Source of the DNA: Chitinophaga rhizosphaerae
GTDB lineage: Bacteria; Bacteroidota; Bacteroidia; Chitinophagales; Chitinophagaceae
Assembly (NCBI RefSeq): GCF_003958645.1
Contig: NZ_RXLO01000003.1
Coordinates: forward strand, 1 to 64,000
Direction of reading: 5' to 3'
DNA length: 64,000 nucleotides
Shown here: positions 63,954 to 64,000 of the stretch, piece by piece
How positions within the stretch are numbered: position 1 is the stretch's first letter
Layout: the number at the start of each line of letters is the position of its first letter
The notes under the pieces: generated by a model
Told to the model about the DNA's origin: nothing
Database searches by the model: none
Seen by the model: the letters and a program-made list of their open reading frames with translations, nothing else
Made by a program: the position numbers and the translations under genes

Positions 63954-64000
63954 ATGAAGAAAATTGCCTTAATGATCATAGCCGCCCTTGCCGCGGCCTC
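63954..64000 (+). CDS. Start of the next gene (partial), secreted protein
   Basis: An ATG 10 bases after the SusD stop begins MKKIALMIIAALAAA, a signal peptide. The window ends after 15 codons, so only export can be inferred. By position it belongs to the SusC/SusD operon. Confidence 0.6.
   Translation, partial: MKKIALMIIAALAAA

Overview
The window reads as chromosomal DNA of a GC-rich member of the Bacteroidota, most likely Chitinophagaceae (Chitinophaga-like). The evidence is phylum-typical promoter elements (TAnnTTTG) in front of many genes, a FecI-type sigma / FecR / SusC (with STN domain) / SusD cassette, and families that are mostly Bacteroidota-specific (DUF4293, the DUF6452-DUF6048 pair, SusC/SusD). 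The genus assignment is inference.

Layout. 1-731 is a hairpin-rich interval without a credible gene. 732-9609 holds a 1-Cys peroxiredoxin, an S41 protease lipoprotein, a minus-strand run of three RNA-modification genes (RluA type, RluB type with a repetitive basic N-terminus, rlmN), a thiolase, an EamA transporter and an ECF sigma factor. 9830-23395 carries uvrA copy 1, DUF4293, malic enzyme-PTA, a DUF2059 protein, a kinase-fold-like protein, an Mla-type permease and ATPase, sucD, an FAD oxidoreductase, aspS and a small unknown gene. 23556-28134 is a probable cell-wall or polysaccharide O-acylation cluster: glucosaminidase, two SGNH hydrolase-like proteins and an MBOAT acyltransferase. fabF follows. 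30134-35445 contains a lipoprotein with a four-fold repeat, uvrA copy 2 and the DUF6452-DUF6048 pair. 35838-39053 has a SUKH-domain protein with a long RGG tail, an ElaA-like acetyltransferase and a ModF-like double ATPase. 39092-51043 holds alpha-2-macroglobulin plus pbpC, rarA, a small membrane protein and an M13 peptidase. 51543-56857 has a GH29 alpha-L-fucosidase, a LysE exporter, tRNA-Ser and tRNA-Pro, an unknown lipoprotein, a VOC protein and a truncated RidA remnant. 56977-64000 is the sigma/FecR/SusC/SusD cassette, with the next gene running off the end.

How the parts fit. Most of the window is housekeeping and cell-envelope work: translation and RNA modification, DNA repair, central carbon metabolism, lipid transport, and peptidoglycan synthesis with its protection by A2M. 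The terminal cassette looks like a self-regulated nutrient uptake locus in which the STN domain of SusC signals through FecR to the ECF sigma factor.

There is no CRISPR array, prophage, conjugative module or intact insertion sequence. The least ordinary items are the SUKH-RGG protein, the repeat lipoprotein, the MBOAT/SGNH/SGNH cluster, the kinase-fold-like neighbour of the Mla genes, the RidA remnant, and several structured non-coding stretches. No wholly new multi-gene system is evident. All calls come from reading the sequence, without database searches.
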